From an uncultured Bacteroidales bacterium (GTDB taxonomy: Bacteria > Bacteroidota > Bacteroidia > Bacteroidales > ML635J-15): a stretch of 64,000 bases of DNA. Shown here piece after piece: positions 9,485-18,041 of this stretch. Both the position numbers and the translations under genes were made by a program. The stretch spans positions 124,001 to 188,000 of the forward strand of contig CALDKB010000048.1 in the NCBI GenBank assembly GCA_937899245.1. Reading direction: 5' to 3'. The notes beneath the pieces are model-generated. The model did no database searches. It saw nothing but the letters and a program-made list of their open reading frames with translations, and was not told the DNA's origin. Each line of letters starts with the position of its first letter. Within the stretch, counting starts at the first letter, position 1.

Positions 9485-9589
9485 TATGGCGTTTTTGAAT
9501 CGGCAAGTTTCTTTAACGTGTTTAACATTATATTAATTCAGTATTGTTTGGATACGTTTCCTACCGTTTAAACAGTAAATGGCAACAAA

Positions 9590-9676
9590 AAGGAACCGCT
9601 CCTTCCCTCGATTTAGATTTGATTTGTAAACGCAGTTCACAAAGACTGGAAGTAATCTGGGAAAGAGCAGTTCCTT
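9590..9676 (-). terminator. Long imperfect inverted repeat after pepE
   Basis: Arms AAGGAACCGCTC (9590-9601) and GAGCAGTTCCTT (9665-9676) pair with one mismatch around a 63-base loop; on the minus strand the second arm is followed by five T. Possibly the pepE terminator, though the loop is long. Confidence 0.4.
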
Positions 9677-9703
9677 ATTTTTTATGTTCGCTTGAGAAGC
9701 GTC

Positions 9704-10414
9704 TTATTTCTTCAGCAGGAATGTGAAATCCTCTGTTGGTGCTATTTCGCGGGTCTCTTCGCCGTACTTGAAAAGTCGCAGGTTGCGTTGTCCGATGATT
9801 GTCATCTTTTCGCCTTCTACTACGAACATGCATCCTTCGCGAAGACCTGCAACATAAACGTCGCGGTTTACTTCTATGAATTCCAGAATTCTGTCTTCGC
9901 GTGATTCTCCACCGTGGCCTTCAACCTTCTTGTCCAAGTAGTGAGGATTGATTTGGAATGGGATAAGGTTCAAAGCGTCGAATCCTAGCGGATCGATAAT
10001 CGGCATGTCGTTGGTTGTCATGAGGGTAGGGCAGGTAACGTTTGATCCTGCACTCCAACCAATGTATGGAGTTCCTGCAAGCACTTTCTTGCGGATAGGT
10101 TCGATAAGCTTGTTTGCGTGCATGTCGTGCAGAAGTTTCCAAGTATTACCGCCACCGATAACGATGCAATCAGCTTCTTCAACGGCTTTTACTGGATCTG
10201 CAAAATGATGTATTGATACGATATCGTGACCAACTTCGTTGAAACGGTTTTTAACTTTTGTTTCGTAGTTGTCCCAAGTAACAGTTACGCCAGCGTAAGG
10301 AATGAACAAGCATTTAACTGGTTTTTCTCCCAAAAAGTTGTGGATATTGTGTTTCGGATAGTCCAAATATGCTTCACCTGCATTTGTGGAGTTGCTGATT
10401 AAAAGAAGTCTCAT
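9704..10414 (-). CDS. pepE: Dipeptidase E (peptidase S51)
   Basis: 236 residues, close to the 229 of the Escherichia coli enzyme. It hydrolyses dipeptides with N-terminal Asp in the cytoplasm. The nucleophile motif GWSAGSN (Ser about residue 121) and the preceding VIGGGNTWKLL are diagnostic of the S51 family, and LNLIPFQINPHYLD holds the region of the catalytic His. Single gene with its own promoter, divergent from the threonine aldolase gene. Confidence 0.9.
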   Translation of the reverse strand: MRLLLISNSTNAGEAYLDYPKHNIHNFLGEKPVKCLFIPYAGVTVTWDNYETKVKNRFNEVGHDIVSIHHFADPVKAVEEADCIVIGGGNTWKLLHDMHANKLIEPIRKKVLAGTPYIGWSAGSNVTCPTLMTTNDMPIIDPLGFDALNLIPFQINPHYLDKKVEGHGGESREDRILEFIEVNRDVYVAGLREGCMFVVEGEKMTIIGQRNLRLFKYGEETREIAPTEDFTFLLKK

Positions 10415-10470
10415 AATTTTAATTTATTTGATGATTTGAAAATTTGATAATTTGAAAATTAACACAAAGG

Positions 10471-10478
10471 CAAAGATA
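10471..10478 (-). promoter_or_regulatory. -7 box of pepE
   Basis: TATCTTTG on the minus strand, 56 bases before the pepE start. Confidence 0.55.
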
Positions 10479-10578
10479 ATAATTTTTGTGAACAAAGGAT
10501 GCGAATGAAAAGCAACAGAGGAATTTTAATAAATCGTCTAATTCTCAAATCCTAAATCTAATTTTCCAAAATAACACT

Positions 10579-10586
10579 TACTTTTG
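10579..10586 (+). promoter_or_regulatory. -7 box of ltaE
   Basis: TACTTTTG, 22 bases before the ATG. Confidence 0.6.
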
Positions 10587-10608
10587 TTACGTAAAAAAAC
10601 ATCAAGAA

Positions 10609-11634
10609 ATGGTATCATTTGAAAGCGATTATATTGCTGGCGCTCATCCAAAAGTGCTTGAACGATTGGTGGAAACAAACATGGAACCCGCAGAGGGTTA
10701 CGGATGCGACAAATACTGCCTTAGTGCAGCCGAAAAGATTAAGACTATTTGCGGCCAGCCAAAAGCAGAAGTTCGTTTTCTTGTCGGTGGAACGCAAACT
10801 AACCAAGTGGTAATCAGCAGTATGCTTAACGATTATGAAGGCGTTATTGCTGCAACTTCGGGACATATCAGTGTCCACGAGGGCGGTGCAATAGAATTTA
10901 CCGGACACAAAGTTCTCGCGCTTCCTGGTGAAAATGGCAAACTTAAGGCTTCCGACATCGACAGCTACATTACCACCTTCTACGCCGACGGAAACCACGA
11001 GCATATGGTCTTTCCTGGGATGGTCTATATCTCGCATCCTACCGAATACGGCACGCTCTACAGCAAGCAGGAACTTTCGGCAATCTCGGCTATGTGCCGC
11101 AAGCACAACATTCCTCTTTTTCTCGATGGTGCTCGCCTCGGCTACGGACTTGCAAGTCTCTCTGCCGATGTTACCATCCGCGATGTGGCATCTCTCTGCG
11201 ACGTCTTCTACATTGGTGGTACGAAAGTCGGTGCACTATGCGGCGAAGCTGTTGTCTTTACCCACGGAAACGCTCCGCGGCATTTCACTACGCAGATTAA
11301 GCAGCGTGGGGCATTGCTGGCAAAGGGACGTCTGCTCGGAGTACAGTTCGACACGCTTTTCACCGACAACCTATATATGGAAATAAGCCGTCACGCCATC
11401 GAAATGGCCGAAAGATTAAAGTTGTTGCTAAAAGCCAAGGGCTATCGCTTTTTTATGGAATCGCCTACCAACCAGCAGTTTATTATTCTCGAAAACAAGC
11501 AGTTGGAAGAGCTTGGCAAACATGTAAGCGTAAGTTTCTGGGAAAAGTATGACGAAAATCATACCGTAGTCCGTTTCGCAACCAGCTGGTCGACCTCCGA
11601 ATCCGACATGAAGGAACTTGAAAAGTGGCTGTGA
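10609..11634 (+). CDS. ltaE: Low-specificity L-threonine aldolase
   Basis: 341 residues. PLP enzyme of fold type I that cleaves L-threonine or L-allo-threonine to glycine and acetaldehyde. The PLP lysine lies in YIGGTKVGAL (Lys about 206); GGTQTNQ and FLDGARLGYG hold further cofactor contacts. Monocistronic. In the same window kbl links threonine breakdown to glycine, so two threonine-to-glycine routes are encoded here. Confidence 0.9.
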   Translation: MVSFESDYIAGAHPKVLERLVETNMEPAEGYGCDKYCLSAAEKIKTICGQPKAEVRFLVGGTQTNQVVISSMLNDYEGVIAATSGHISVHEGGAIEFTGHKVLALPGENGKLKASDIDSYITTFYADGNHEHMVFPGMVYISHPTEYGTLYSKQELSAISAMCRKHNIPLFLDGARLGYGLASLSADVTIRDVASLCDVFYIGGTKVGALCGEAVVFTHGNAPRHFTTQIKQRGALLAKGRLLGVQFDTLFTDNLYMEISRHAIEMAERLKLLLKAKGYRFFMESPTNQQFIILENKQLEELGKHVSVSFWEKYDENHTVVRFATSWSTSESDMKELEKWL

Positions 11635-11811
11635 TGACAGCCGTTTATGCCGAACAAAGTGCGGAAAAGTGTTAAGTTGTAACATAATGTGTTAACAGGT
11701 ATTTGTCTCAATCCCGTGTGTTCCAATTCATTGGATTTTCGTTTATATATATATTGCAATGTTGCAATATTCTTCATCGTTGCGGATAATATGTTCAAAA
11801 TTTCATTTTTT

Positions 11812-11846
11812 GGTAAAAAAATAGCGGACAGGTTGGGGTCCGCTAT
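11812..11846 (-). terminator. Rho-independent terminator of ahcY
   Basis: Perfect 9-bp stem ATAGCGGAC / GTCCGCTAT (11821-11829 with 11838-11846), followed by a T run on the minus strand. Confidence 0.8.
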
Positions 11847-11893
11847 GATGTTTACTTTAATTTTATAAAAAATTAAAATGATTTTATGTGATT

Positions 11894-13309
11894 TTAGTAT
11901 CTATAATGATCAGCTTTGAATGGGCCTTCAACCGGAACACCGATGTAGTCGGCTTGCTTCTGGGTGAGCTTTGTGAGCTTAACGCCAAGTTGGTCGAGGT
12001 GAAGACGTGCTACTTCTTCGTCCAAGTATTTTGGCAAGCGGTAAACGCCAACCTTGTAGCCCTTCTTCCAGAGGTCGAGCTGTGCCAAAGTCTGATTTGA
12101 GAATGAGTTGCTCATTACAAATGAAGAGTGACCAGTTGCACAACCAAGGTTTACTAGACGACCTTCGGCAAGTAGGAAGATTGAATTTCCAGTTGGGAAA
12201 GTATATTTGTCAACCTGTGGCTTGATGTTGGTTCTTACAACGCCCTGGCAAGTTTCGAGTCTGTTAACCTGGATTTCGTTGTCGAAGTGACCGATGTTGC
12301 AAACAATTGCCTGGTCCTTCATCTGCTTCATGTGTTCGAGAGTAACTACGTCGCAGTTGCCGGTAGTTGTAACAAAAATGTTACCTTCCTTAACAGCTTC
12401 TTCCATAGTTGTTACCTCGTAGCCTTCCATTGCAGCCTGAAGAGCACAAATCGGATCGATTTCGGTAATGAGAACTCTTGCTCCGTAAGTGTGCATTGAA
12501 CGAGCACAACCTTTACCAACATCACCGTAACCAAGAACAACGACAGTCTTGCCGGCAATCATAACGTCGGTAGCACGTTTGATACCATCTGCCAAAGATT
12601 CGCGGCAACCATAAAGGTTATCGAATTTAGATTTTGTAACAGAATCGTTTACGTTGATTGCAGGAATAAGAAGTTCGCCCTTATTCATCATCTGGTACAG
12701 ACGGTGAACGCCAGTTGTAGTTTCTTCAGAAACACCCTTGAGGTCGGCAATTGTGCGGTGCCATTTCTGGTTGTCTGCAGCAAGCATTGCTTTCAATGTT
12801 TCCTGAATTGCCTTTTCTTCGTGGCAAGATGGAACAAAATCTAAGGTCTTAGCGTCGTTTTCTGCGGCAAAACCTTTGTGAACCAACAAGGTTGCATCGC
12901 CACCATCGTCAACAATCAAGTTTGGACCAAGGCCACCAGGGAACGAAAGTGCCTGCAATGTGCACCACCAGTATTCTTCGAGAGATTCGCCCTTCCAAGC
13001 AAAAACAGGTACGCCTGCCTTTGCGATTGCTGCTGCTGCGTGATCTTGAGTTGAGAAGATGTTGCAGCTTGCCCAACGTACGTCGGCACCTAGTTCAACC
13101 AATGTTTCGATAAGAACTGCAGTCTGGATTGTCATGTGCAAAGAGCCGGAAACTCTAGCGCCCTTAAGCGGCTTTTCGGCTGCATATTTACGACGGATGC
13201 TCATAAGACCTGGCATTTCCTTTTCTGCCATTTCAATTTCCTTGCGTCCCCATTCTGCGAGGGACATGTCGGCTACCTTATAAGGTAGTTTTGTGATTAT
13301 TTCTTCCAT
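11894..13309 (-). CDS. ahcY: Adenosylhomocysteinase
   Basis: 471 residues, usual length. Reversibly cleaves S-adenosylhomocysteine to adenosine and homocysteine in the activated methyl cycle, with bound NAD. Seen: N-terminal YKVADMSLAEWGRKEIEMAE, HMTIQTAVLIETL, the NAD-binding GYGDVGKGCARSM and the C-terminal dimer arm ending in DHYRY. The long form with the extra segment around residues 150-190 is usual for bacteria. Own promoter and terminator; no SAH or SAM riboswitch recognised in the 143-base leader region. Confidence 0.96.
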   Translation of the reverse strand: MEEIITKLPYKVADMSLAEWGRKEIEMAEKEMPGLMSIRRKYAAEKPLKGARVSGSLHMTIQTAVLIETLVELGADVRWASCNIFSTQDHAAAAIAKAGVPVFAWKGESLEEYWWCTLQALSFPGGLGPNLIVDDGGDATLLVHKGFAAENDAKTLDFVPSCHEEKAIQETLKAMLAADNQKWHRTIADLKGVSEETTTGVHRLYQMMNKGELLIPAINVNDSVTKSKFDNLYGCRESLADGIKRATDVMIAGKTVVVLGYGDVGKGCARSMHTYGARVLITEIDPICALQAAMEGYEVTTMEEAVKEGNIFVTTTGNCDVVTLEHMKQMKDQAIVCNIGHFDNEIQVNRLETCQGVVRTNIKPQVDKYTFPTGNSIFLLAEGRLVNLGCATGHSSFVMSNSFSNQTLAQLDLWKKGYKVGVYRLPKYLDEEVARLHLDQLGVKLTKLTQKQADYIGVPVEGPFKADHYRY

Positions 13310-13345
13310 TATTTAATGTGTTTTTGTCAAATGATTATGAGTTTG

Positions 13346-13353
13346 CAAAGGTA
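13346..13353 (-). promoter_or_regulatory. -7 box of ahcY
   Basis: TACCTTTG on the minus strand, 36 bases before the start. Confidence 0.6.
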
Positions 13354-13452
13354 ATAAAGTTGTTTGATATAGTTTGATGTTGCTTAAAAGTAACAGCCTC
13401 AAACAGCGAAGCGTCAATCTTTCAAACGGCGCAGACATCAAACAGCGTTAGC

Positions 13453-13872
13453 TTAAAATAGTCCAAAGAAATAGTATACAGCCGCCCATTCCTTTTTGAC
13501 TCCTTTTGCATGACCGATTGAGGAATAGCTTGAGTTTCGTACGGTTCCGTCATTGTCAATCTTGCCAATCATAGAATAGCTTGAATTTCGTACGGTTCCA
13601 TCGCTTTCAACTTTTCCAATCATGCTGAAGCTTGAATTGCGGATTGTTCCGTCGCTGTCAATTTTGCCAATCATTGTGTAGCTCGAATTTCGGATTGTTC
13701 CGTCGTTTTCAATTTTCCCAATCATGCTGTAGCTGGCATTACGAACAGTTCCGTCGCTGTCGATCTTGCCAATCATCGTGAAACTGCTGTTGCGGAGTTC
13801 TTGTGCAGAAAGATTGCCGCTGAAAAATGCGGTTAGCAATGCGATAAATAATATTTTTGTAATGTTCTTCAT
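13453..13872 (-). CDS. Exported repeat protein, beta-flower-like
   Basis: 139 residues. A signal peptide (about 1-24) is followed by five complete 17-residue repeats of the form RNSSYSMIGKIDxDGTV plus a partial sixth, then a hydrophobic C-terminal tail (WAAVYYFFGLF) that may seat in a membrane or close the fold. The regular xIGxIxxDGTxRNSS pattern is shared with Bacteroidota proteins named 5-fold beta-flower proteins; I make that link from memory. Function unknown. Last gene of the guaA operon, 18 bases after the previous gene. Confidence 0.75.
   Translation of the reverse strand: MKNITKILFIALLTAFFSGNLSAQELRNSSFTMIGKIDSDGTVRNASYSMIGKIENDGTIRNSSYTMIGKIDSDGTIRNSSFSMIGKVESDGTVRNSSYSMIGKIDNDGTVRNSSYSSIGHAKGVKKEWAAVYYFFGLF
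13513..13794 (-). repeat. Tandem 51-bp coding repeats
   Basis: Five and a half in-frame 51-base units encoding the 17-residue repeats of the exported protein. Copies differ at silent and conservative sites (Ser/Thr, Asp/Glu, Ile/Val), so the array is not recently expanded. Confidence 0.9.
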
Positions 13873-13890
13873 ATTGTTATTCTTTTATTT

Positions 13891-14328
13891 CTATCCAACA
13901 GCACCGATAAATCCCAAAGTTCCAGTTTCTGATATGGTCATGTCAAGTTTAACCTTGTATCTAACGCCAGTGTCCAAGGTGATTTCTACTATTGAGTAGA
14001 TTTCTCCCTTTTTAATATTGTAGACGCACTTCTTGACTTTAATTGTCAAGATTTCGTTGAGTTTGGGATTAACGAAATAGTATCCTTTCTTAAAACTTCC
14101 AGCTAGAAATTCGCTAACAAATTGTTCTGTTCGTCCTTCAAGAAAATCATCATGTTCTTCAGCAACATATGCCTTGTCGAAGAATCTAAGAGTTGCCTTT
14201 ATGTCTTCTTCATACAAAAGTGTGGCAATGAAACTGTCGGTGATGACCTTTACAGTTTCTTTTGAGTATGGTTGAGCATTGCAGCAAAGTGCAGAAAATA
14301 ATGCGATGGAAAGAATAATTTTTTTCAT
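13891..14328 (-). CDS. Small exported protein of unknown function
   Basis: 145 residues from ATG 14328, which gives a clean signal peptide (IILSIALFSALCCNAQ); a start nine codons earlier would overlap the DUF4159 gene. The mature part, with an early helical stretch and paired strands (NEILTIKVKKCVYNIKKGEIYSIVEI), could be an NTF2-like or DUF4878-like fold, but no motif decides. Fourth gene of the guaA operon. Confidence 0.65.
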   Translation of the reverse strand: MKKIILSIALFSALCCNAQPYSKETVKVITDSFIATLLYEEDIKATLRFFDKAYVAEEHDDFLEGRTEQFVSEFLAGSFKKGYYFVNPKLNEILTIKVKKCVYNIKKGEIYSIVEITLDTGVRYKVKLDMTISETGTLGFIGAVG

Positions 14329-14338
14329 GTTTGTTTTG

Positions 14339-14986
14339 TTAGTTTTCAAAAACATAATTGATGATGTTTGCTCCCATCTTCAGGGCTTTTGTGCGAATTT
14401 CATCTGAGTCGTGGTGTACGGACTGAGATTCCCAACCGTCGCCGAGGTCGCATTCGTAAGAGAAGAAGACAACAAGGCGTCCTTGATAGATAATACCGAA
14501 TCCTTGTGGCGGTTTGTTGTCGTGCTCGTGTATTTTAGGTAGTCCGTTTGGAAAGTCGTATTTCTGATGATAGATTTCGTGCGTATACGGCAGTTCGACA
14601 AAGTCGAGTTCTGGAAAAACTTTTTTCATCTGCACCCTCACGAATTCGTTCAGTCCGTAGTTGTCGTCGATGTGCAGAAAACCGCCTCCAATAAGGTAAT
14701 TCCGAAGGTTTTCGGCTTCAAAGTCGCTAAGAACAATGTTTCCGTGCCCTGTTATATGAACGAAGGGATAGTTGAATAAGTCGGCACTGCCAAATTCTAC
14801 AGTTGCTGGTTCCTTGTCGATGTTGGTGCCTATGTTTTCGTTGCAGAACTCAATCAGGTTAGGCAATGATGTGGGGTTACCGTACCAATCGCCTCCGCCG
14901 TTGTATTTGCCCAGTGCTATCTTTACCTGTCCGTATGAAATGGCCGAGAATGCTAGGATGAATAATATTGATAATGCCTTTTTCAT
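14339..14986 (-). CDS. DUF4159 domain exported protein
   Basis: 215 residues with signal peptide (FILAFSAISYGQ). The body matches DUF4159: VKIALGKYNGGGDWYGNPTSL, PFVHITGHGNIVLS, then LRNYLIGGGFLHIDDNYG and HEIYHQKYDF, a fold related to glutamine-amidotransferase-like domains but without a catalytic Cys that I can see. Function unknown. Start overlaps the xseB stop by one base. Confidence 0.85.
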   Translation of the reverse strand: MKKALSILFILAFSAISYGQVKIALGKYNGGGDWYGNPTSLPNLIEFCNENIGTNIDKEPATVEFGSADLFNYPFVHITGHGNIVLSDFEAENLRNYLIGGGFLHIDDNYGLNEFVRVQMKKVFPELDFVELPYTHEIYHQKYDFPNGLPKIHEHDNKPPQGFGIIYQGRLVVFFSYECDLGDGWESQSVHHDSDEIRTKALKMGANIINYVFEN

Positions 14987-15192
14987 TATTCCTTTTGCCA
15001 GTCTTCAAGAATCTTGTCTATTTCTTCCGTTGTACTTCTGAGCTTTGTCTTGCAAAGTTTGGTTAGAAATGCGGCGCGTTTTACCTTTTCGCTCAAAGTG
15101 TCGAGGTCTAGTTCGTTGCTTTCGATGTCGGCAAGAATCTTTTCAAGTTCTTCGAGAGCGTTGGCGTATGATATGTTTTCGTCTTGTGTCAT
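14986..15192 (-). CDS. xseB: Exodeoxyribonuclease VII small subunit
   Basis: 68 residues, usual size. YANALEELEKILADIESNELDLDTLSEKVKRA is the helical hairpin of XseB, which with several copies binds one XseA to form the single-strand exonuclease. xseA is not in the window. Lies 22 bases after guaA; the Cys-containing KLCKTKL segment in the second helix is typical. Confidence 0.9.
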   Translation of the reverse strand: MTQDENISYANALEELEKILADIESNELDLDTLSEKVKRAAFLTKLCKTKLRSTTEEIDKILEDWQKE

Positions 15193-15214
15193 AAAGTTGT
15201 TTTGTTTGCAATTA

Positions 15215-16825
15215 TTATTCCCACTCGATTGTTGCAGGTGGTTTTGAGCTTATGTCGTAGCATACGCGGTTGACACCTTTGACGTTGCGGATAATTTTGT
15301 TGCTAACGTCGGCGAGGAATTCGTATGGAAGCTTTGCCCAGTCGGCTGTCATTGCATCGGCAGATGTAACAGCGCGCAAAGCCACAGGGTTTTCGTATGT
15401 GCGTTCGTCGCCCATGACACCTACGCTGCGGATGTCGGAAAGAAGTATTGCTCCGGCTTGCCATATCTGGTCGTAGAGTGAAACTTCAATTTCTCCGTTA
15501 GTCATGTTTGCAGGAACACCAGCTTGTAGTACACGGCGGGCTTCTTCACCGCTGAGTTTTGTCTTCCATTCGCGGAGACCTCTTATGAAAATATCGTCGG
15601 CATCCTGAAGAATGCGAACTTTTTCTGGAGTTATGTCGCCAAGGATACGAACTGCCAGCCCAGGACCCGGGAATGGATGACGGGTAATTAGGTGTTCGGG
15701 CATACCCATGGAGCGACCTACACGGCGTACTTCATCCTTGAAAAGCCAACGTAGTGGTTCACAAAGTTTTAATCCCATCTTCTCGGGTAGTCCACCGACA
15801 TTGTGATGCGACTTGATGACCTTGCCGGTAATGTTTAGCGATTCGATGCGGTCGGGGTAAATTGTGCCTTGTGCAAGCCATTTTGCGCCTTCTATCTTAC
15901 GAGCTTCTGACTCAAAAACATCAATGAAGCCCTTGCCGATGATCTTACGTTTCTTTTCCGGCTCGCGAACGCCTGCCAGCTCGCTGTAGAATTTTTCGGA
16001 AGCATCAACGCCGATGACGTTAAGTCCCAAGCATTCGTAGTCGCGCATTACATCGGAAAATTCATTCTTGCGGAGCAGTCCGTTGTTTACAAAGATGCAT
16101 GTTAGGTTTTTGCCTATGGCCATGTTTAGCAATACGGCAGCAACAGAACTGTCAACACCGCCTGATAGGCCAAGGATAACTTTGTCGTTGCCAATTTGTT
16201 TGCGAAGCTCCTTTACGGTTTGTTCTACAAAATGCTCCGACGACCAGTCTTGTTTGCTTCCACAGATGTCAACAACAAAGTTCTTGAGCAACTGCGTACC
16301 GTCAATGGAATGGAAAACTTCAGGGTGGTATTGAACGCCCCAAATTTTTTCATCATTGGCTGCAAATGCGGCATATTTTACTGTCGGAGTGGATGCGATA
16401 ACGCGGAATCCTTCAGGCAGTTTCGTGATTGTATCACCATGTGACATCCATACTTGGCTTTTTGGAGCAAAATCCTTGAGCAGAGGATTGCCTTCTTCCA
16501 TAAATTCGAGGTTTGCACGACCATATTCGCGTGTGCCTTCCGATTCTACTTTGCCACCAAAAGTGTGGGCCATCAGTTGTGCCCCGTAGCAAATTCCGAG
16601 AATAGGGTATTTGCCTCTAATCTCATTGAAGTCGATATGGAAGGCATCGTCGGCATAAACGCTAAGTGGTGAGCCAGAGAGGATAACTCCTATGATATTT
16701 GGGTCGTCTTTCGGAAATTTATTGTACGGCATGATTTCACAGAATGTGTTGAGCTCACGAACGCGACGTCCGATAAGCTGAGTGGTCTGTGAACCGAAAT
16801 CAAGGATTATAATTTTTTCTGTCAT
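15215..16825 (-). CDS. guaA: GMP synthase (glutamine-hydrolysing)
   Basis: 536 residues. Converts XMP, ATP and glutamine to GMP, the last step of guanine nucleotide synthesis. The N-terminal class I amidotransferase has the nucleophile in ILGICYGAQL (Cys about 79) and WGVQYHPEVFH; the PP-loop ATPase follows with LGLSGGVDSSV, and the C-terminal dimer domain ends in SKPPATIEWE. Slightly longer than the usual 510-525. First gene of a five-gene operon with xseB, DUF4159, a small exported protein and the repeat protein. Confidence 0.96.
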   Translation of the reverse strand: MTEKIIILDFGSQTTQLIGRRVRELNTFCEIMPYNKFPKDDPNIIGVILSGSPLSVYADDAFHIDFNEIRGKYPILGICYGAQLMAHTFGGKVESEGTREYGRANLEFMEEGNPLLKDFAPKSQVWMSHGDTITKLPEGFRVIASTPTVKYAAFAANDEKIWGVQYHPEVFHSIDGTQLLKNFVVDICGSKQDWSSEHFVEQTVKELRKQIGNDKVILGLSGGVDSSVAAVLLNMAIGKNLTCIFVNNGLLRKNEFSDVMRDYECLGLNVIGVDASEKFYSELAGVREPEKKRKIIGKGFIDVFESEARKIEGAKWLAQGTIYPDRIESLNITGKVIKSHHNVGGLPEKMGLKLCEPLRWLFKDEVRRVGRSMGMPEHLITRHPFPGPGLAVRILGDITPEKVRILQDADDIFIRGLREWKTKLSGEEARRVLQAGVPANMTNGEIEVSLYDQIWQAGAILLSDIRSVGVMGDERTYENPVALRAVTSADAMTADWAKLPYEFLADVSNKIIRNVKGVNRVCYDISSKPPATIEWE

Positions 16826-16850
16826 TGTGATGTTGTTTCGTTTGCGTTCG

Positions 16851-16858
16851 CAAATTTA
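16851..16858 (-). promoter_or_regulatory. -7 box of the guaA operon
   Basis: TAAATTTG on the minus strand, 25 bases before guaA. No purine riboswitch was recognised in this short leader. Confidence 0.6.
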
Positions 16859-16955
16859 CACAAAAATCATGATTCTGCTATATGAAAAATAAAGAATAAT
16901 CTTCAGCTTTCATATAATCTTTAAGCCGTTATATAAGTTATTTGCTAGTAGAAGT

Positions 16956-16998
16956 CATATAGTTAAATCGTTCACAATAACGATACTTCAACTATATG
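16956..16998. repeat. Interrupted inverted repeat, possible terminator or operator
   Basis: CATATAGTT (16956-16964) pairs with AACTATATG (16990-16998), and inside it ATCGTT (16967-16972) pairs with AACGAT (16979-16984) around a 6-base loop. It lies just past the 3' end of the DUF4249 gene and upstream of the guaA promoter, without a long T run. Confidence 0.55.
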
Positions 16999-17022
16999 AA
17001 GCGAGGTTTATTCGTTCTTGCA

Positions 17023-18039
17023 TCAGCGAATTTTTTCCTCGATGTCAAGATATGGATTCTTTACGATAACCGATAGTGTGTCTACCGTTTCGGAGCAAGC
17101 TCCGAAAATTCCTAGTCCATTTTTAATGTTGGTTTTTATCAGCGTTGGTTCTGCAAACGGATTTCCGTCGTTTTCGTCGTACTTGTCAAGTGATGATAGA
17201 TACTGATAGTAGTCCTTGCTTATTGATGAGAAACGTACTGCAATTTTCAATTCGTATTGTTCGTAATATTCATCGTATGCAGTAGAGTCTGCCGCTATAG
17301 AATCAACATAATAGTAACCTCTTCTGATGCCATCAATTATATAGAATATTTCGGTGTCTAAATAGTTGCTTGCCACAAACTTTAGATTGTAATTGCAACC
17401 GTCAATAAGTTCGTCGCTAAAGAAAAGGATGCTCGAGTATGAAGACGATACAGTATTGTCCGATGTTGACAAAGCGATATATGATTTATCATAGGCATAG
17501 TAAATATCAAGCATTTCGGAGATTTCGTCGGGATAGATTTCATCAACTTTTACCAAATAGAAGTTTTCCTCATTGGATTTATCTGTAAAACTTAGGCTTA
17601 TATCCTTGTCGTCACCAGGAAAGCCATACTTGTCGGCTGCTATGTGACCTTCCAAACTATTGATTGTTGGTGGTGCAAGCATTGTGGTTTCGGCTTCAAT
17701 GGTCTTGAAATTATCCTTTGAAATTACAAACTTGTATGTGTGTCCGACTTTTGGCGTATATGCAACGTGGTATGTGCCTTCGCCTGTAAGTGTCGGAATT
17801 GCCTGTAGCGGTCTATCGTCTTCGTAGATTATGATGTCGGCATCTGAAATCATTACAATGTCCTTAGTGTCAAGTACGTGCATGCTTCGGCTTACTGTAA
17901 AATCGATTTCCTCGTTAGAGGAAAGTACGCAGTTGAGAACAAGTTTCGGCTCCTTGTATTCGAATGGGAAATCAAGTTCCTTCTCGCACGAAACAAAGAA
18001 AACCGAAAGTAATATTATGGCGAACAGTATTTTTTCCAT
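17023..18039 (-). CDS. DUF4249 lipoprotein
   Basis: 338 residues. Lipobox SVFFVSC-EKE; the mature start DFPFEYKEPKLVLNCVLSSNEEIDFTVSRS is typical of DUF4249, whose members sit next to TonB receptors and are thought to act at the outer membrane with them. Here the start is 2 bases after the TonB receptor gene. By analogy with SusD it may be a surface accessory protein, but sequence similarity to SusD is not evident and the ligand is unknown. Confidence 0.85.
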   Translation of the reverse strand: MEKILFAIILLSVFFVSCEKELDFPFEYKEPKLVLNCVLSSNEEIDFTVSRSMHVLDTKDIVMISDADIIIYEDDRPLQAIPTLTGEGTYHVAYTPKVGHTYKFVISKDNFKTIEAETTMLAPPTINSLEGHIAADKYGFPGDDKDISLSFTDKSNEENFYLVKVDEIYPDEISEMLDIYYAYDKSYIALSTSDNTVSSSYSSILFFSDELIDGCNYNLKFVASNYLDTEIFYIIDGIRRGYYYVDSIAADSTAYDEYYEQYELKIAVRFSSISKDYYQYLSSLDKYDENDGNPFAEPTLIKTNIKNGLGIFGACSETVDTLSVIVKNPYLDIEEKIR

Positions 18040-18041
18040 TG

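Noticed and set aside
13310..13452. SAM/SAH riboswitch upstream of ahcY
   Set aside because: The short leader contains no recognisable aptamer; only loosely repeated TCAAACAGCG words were seen downstream of the promoter on the other side.
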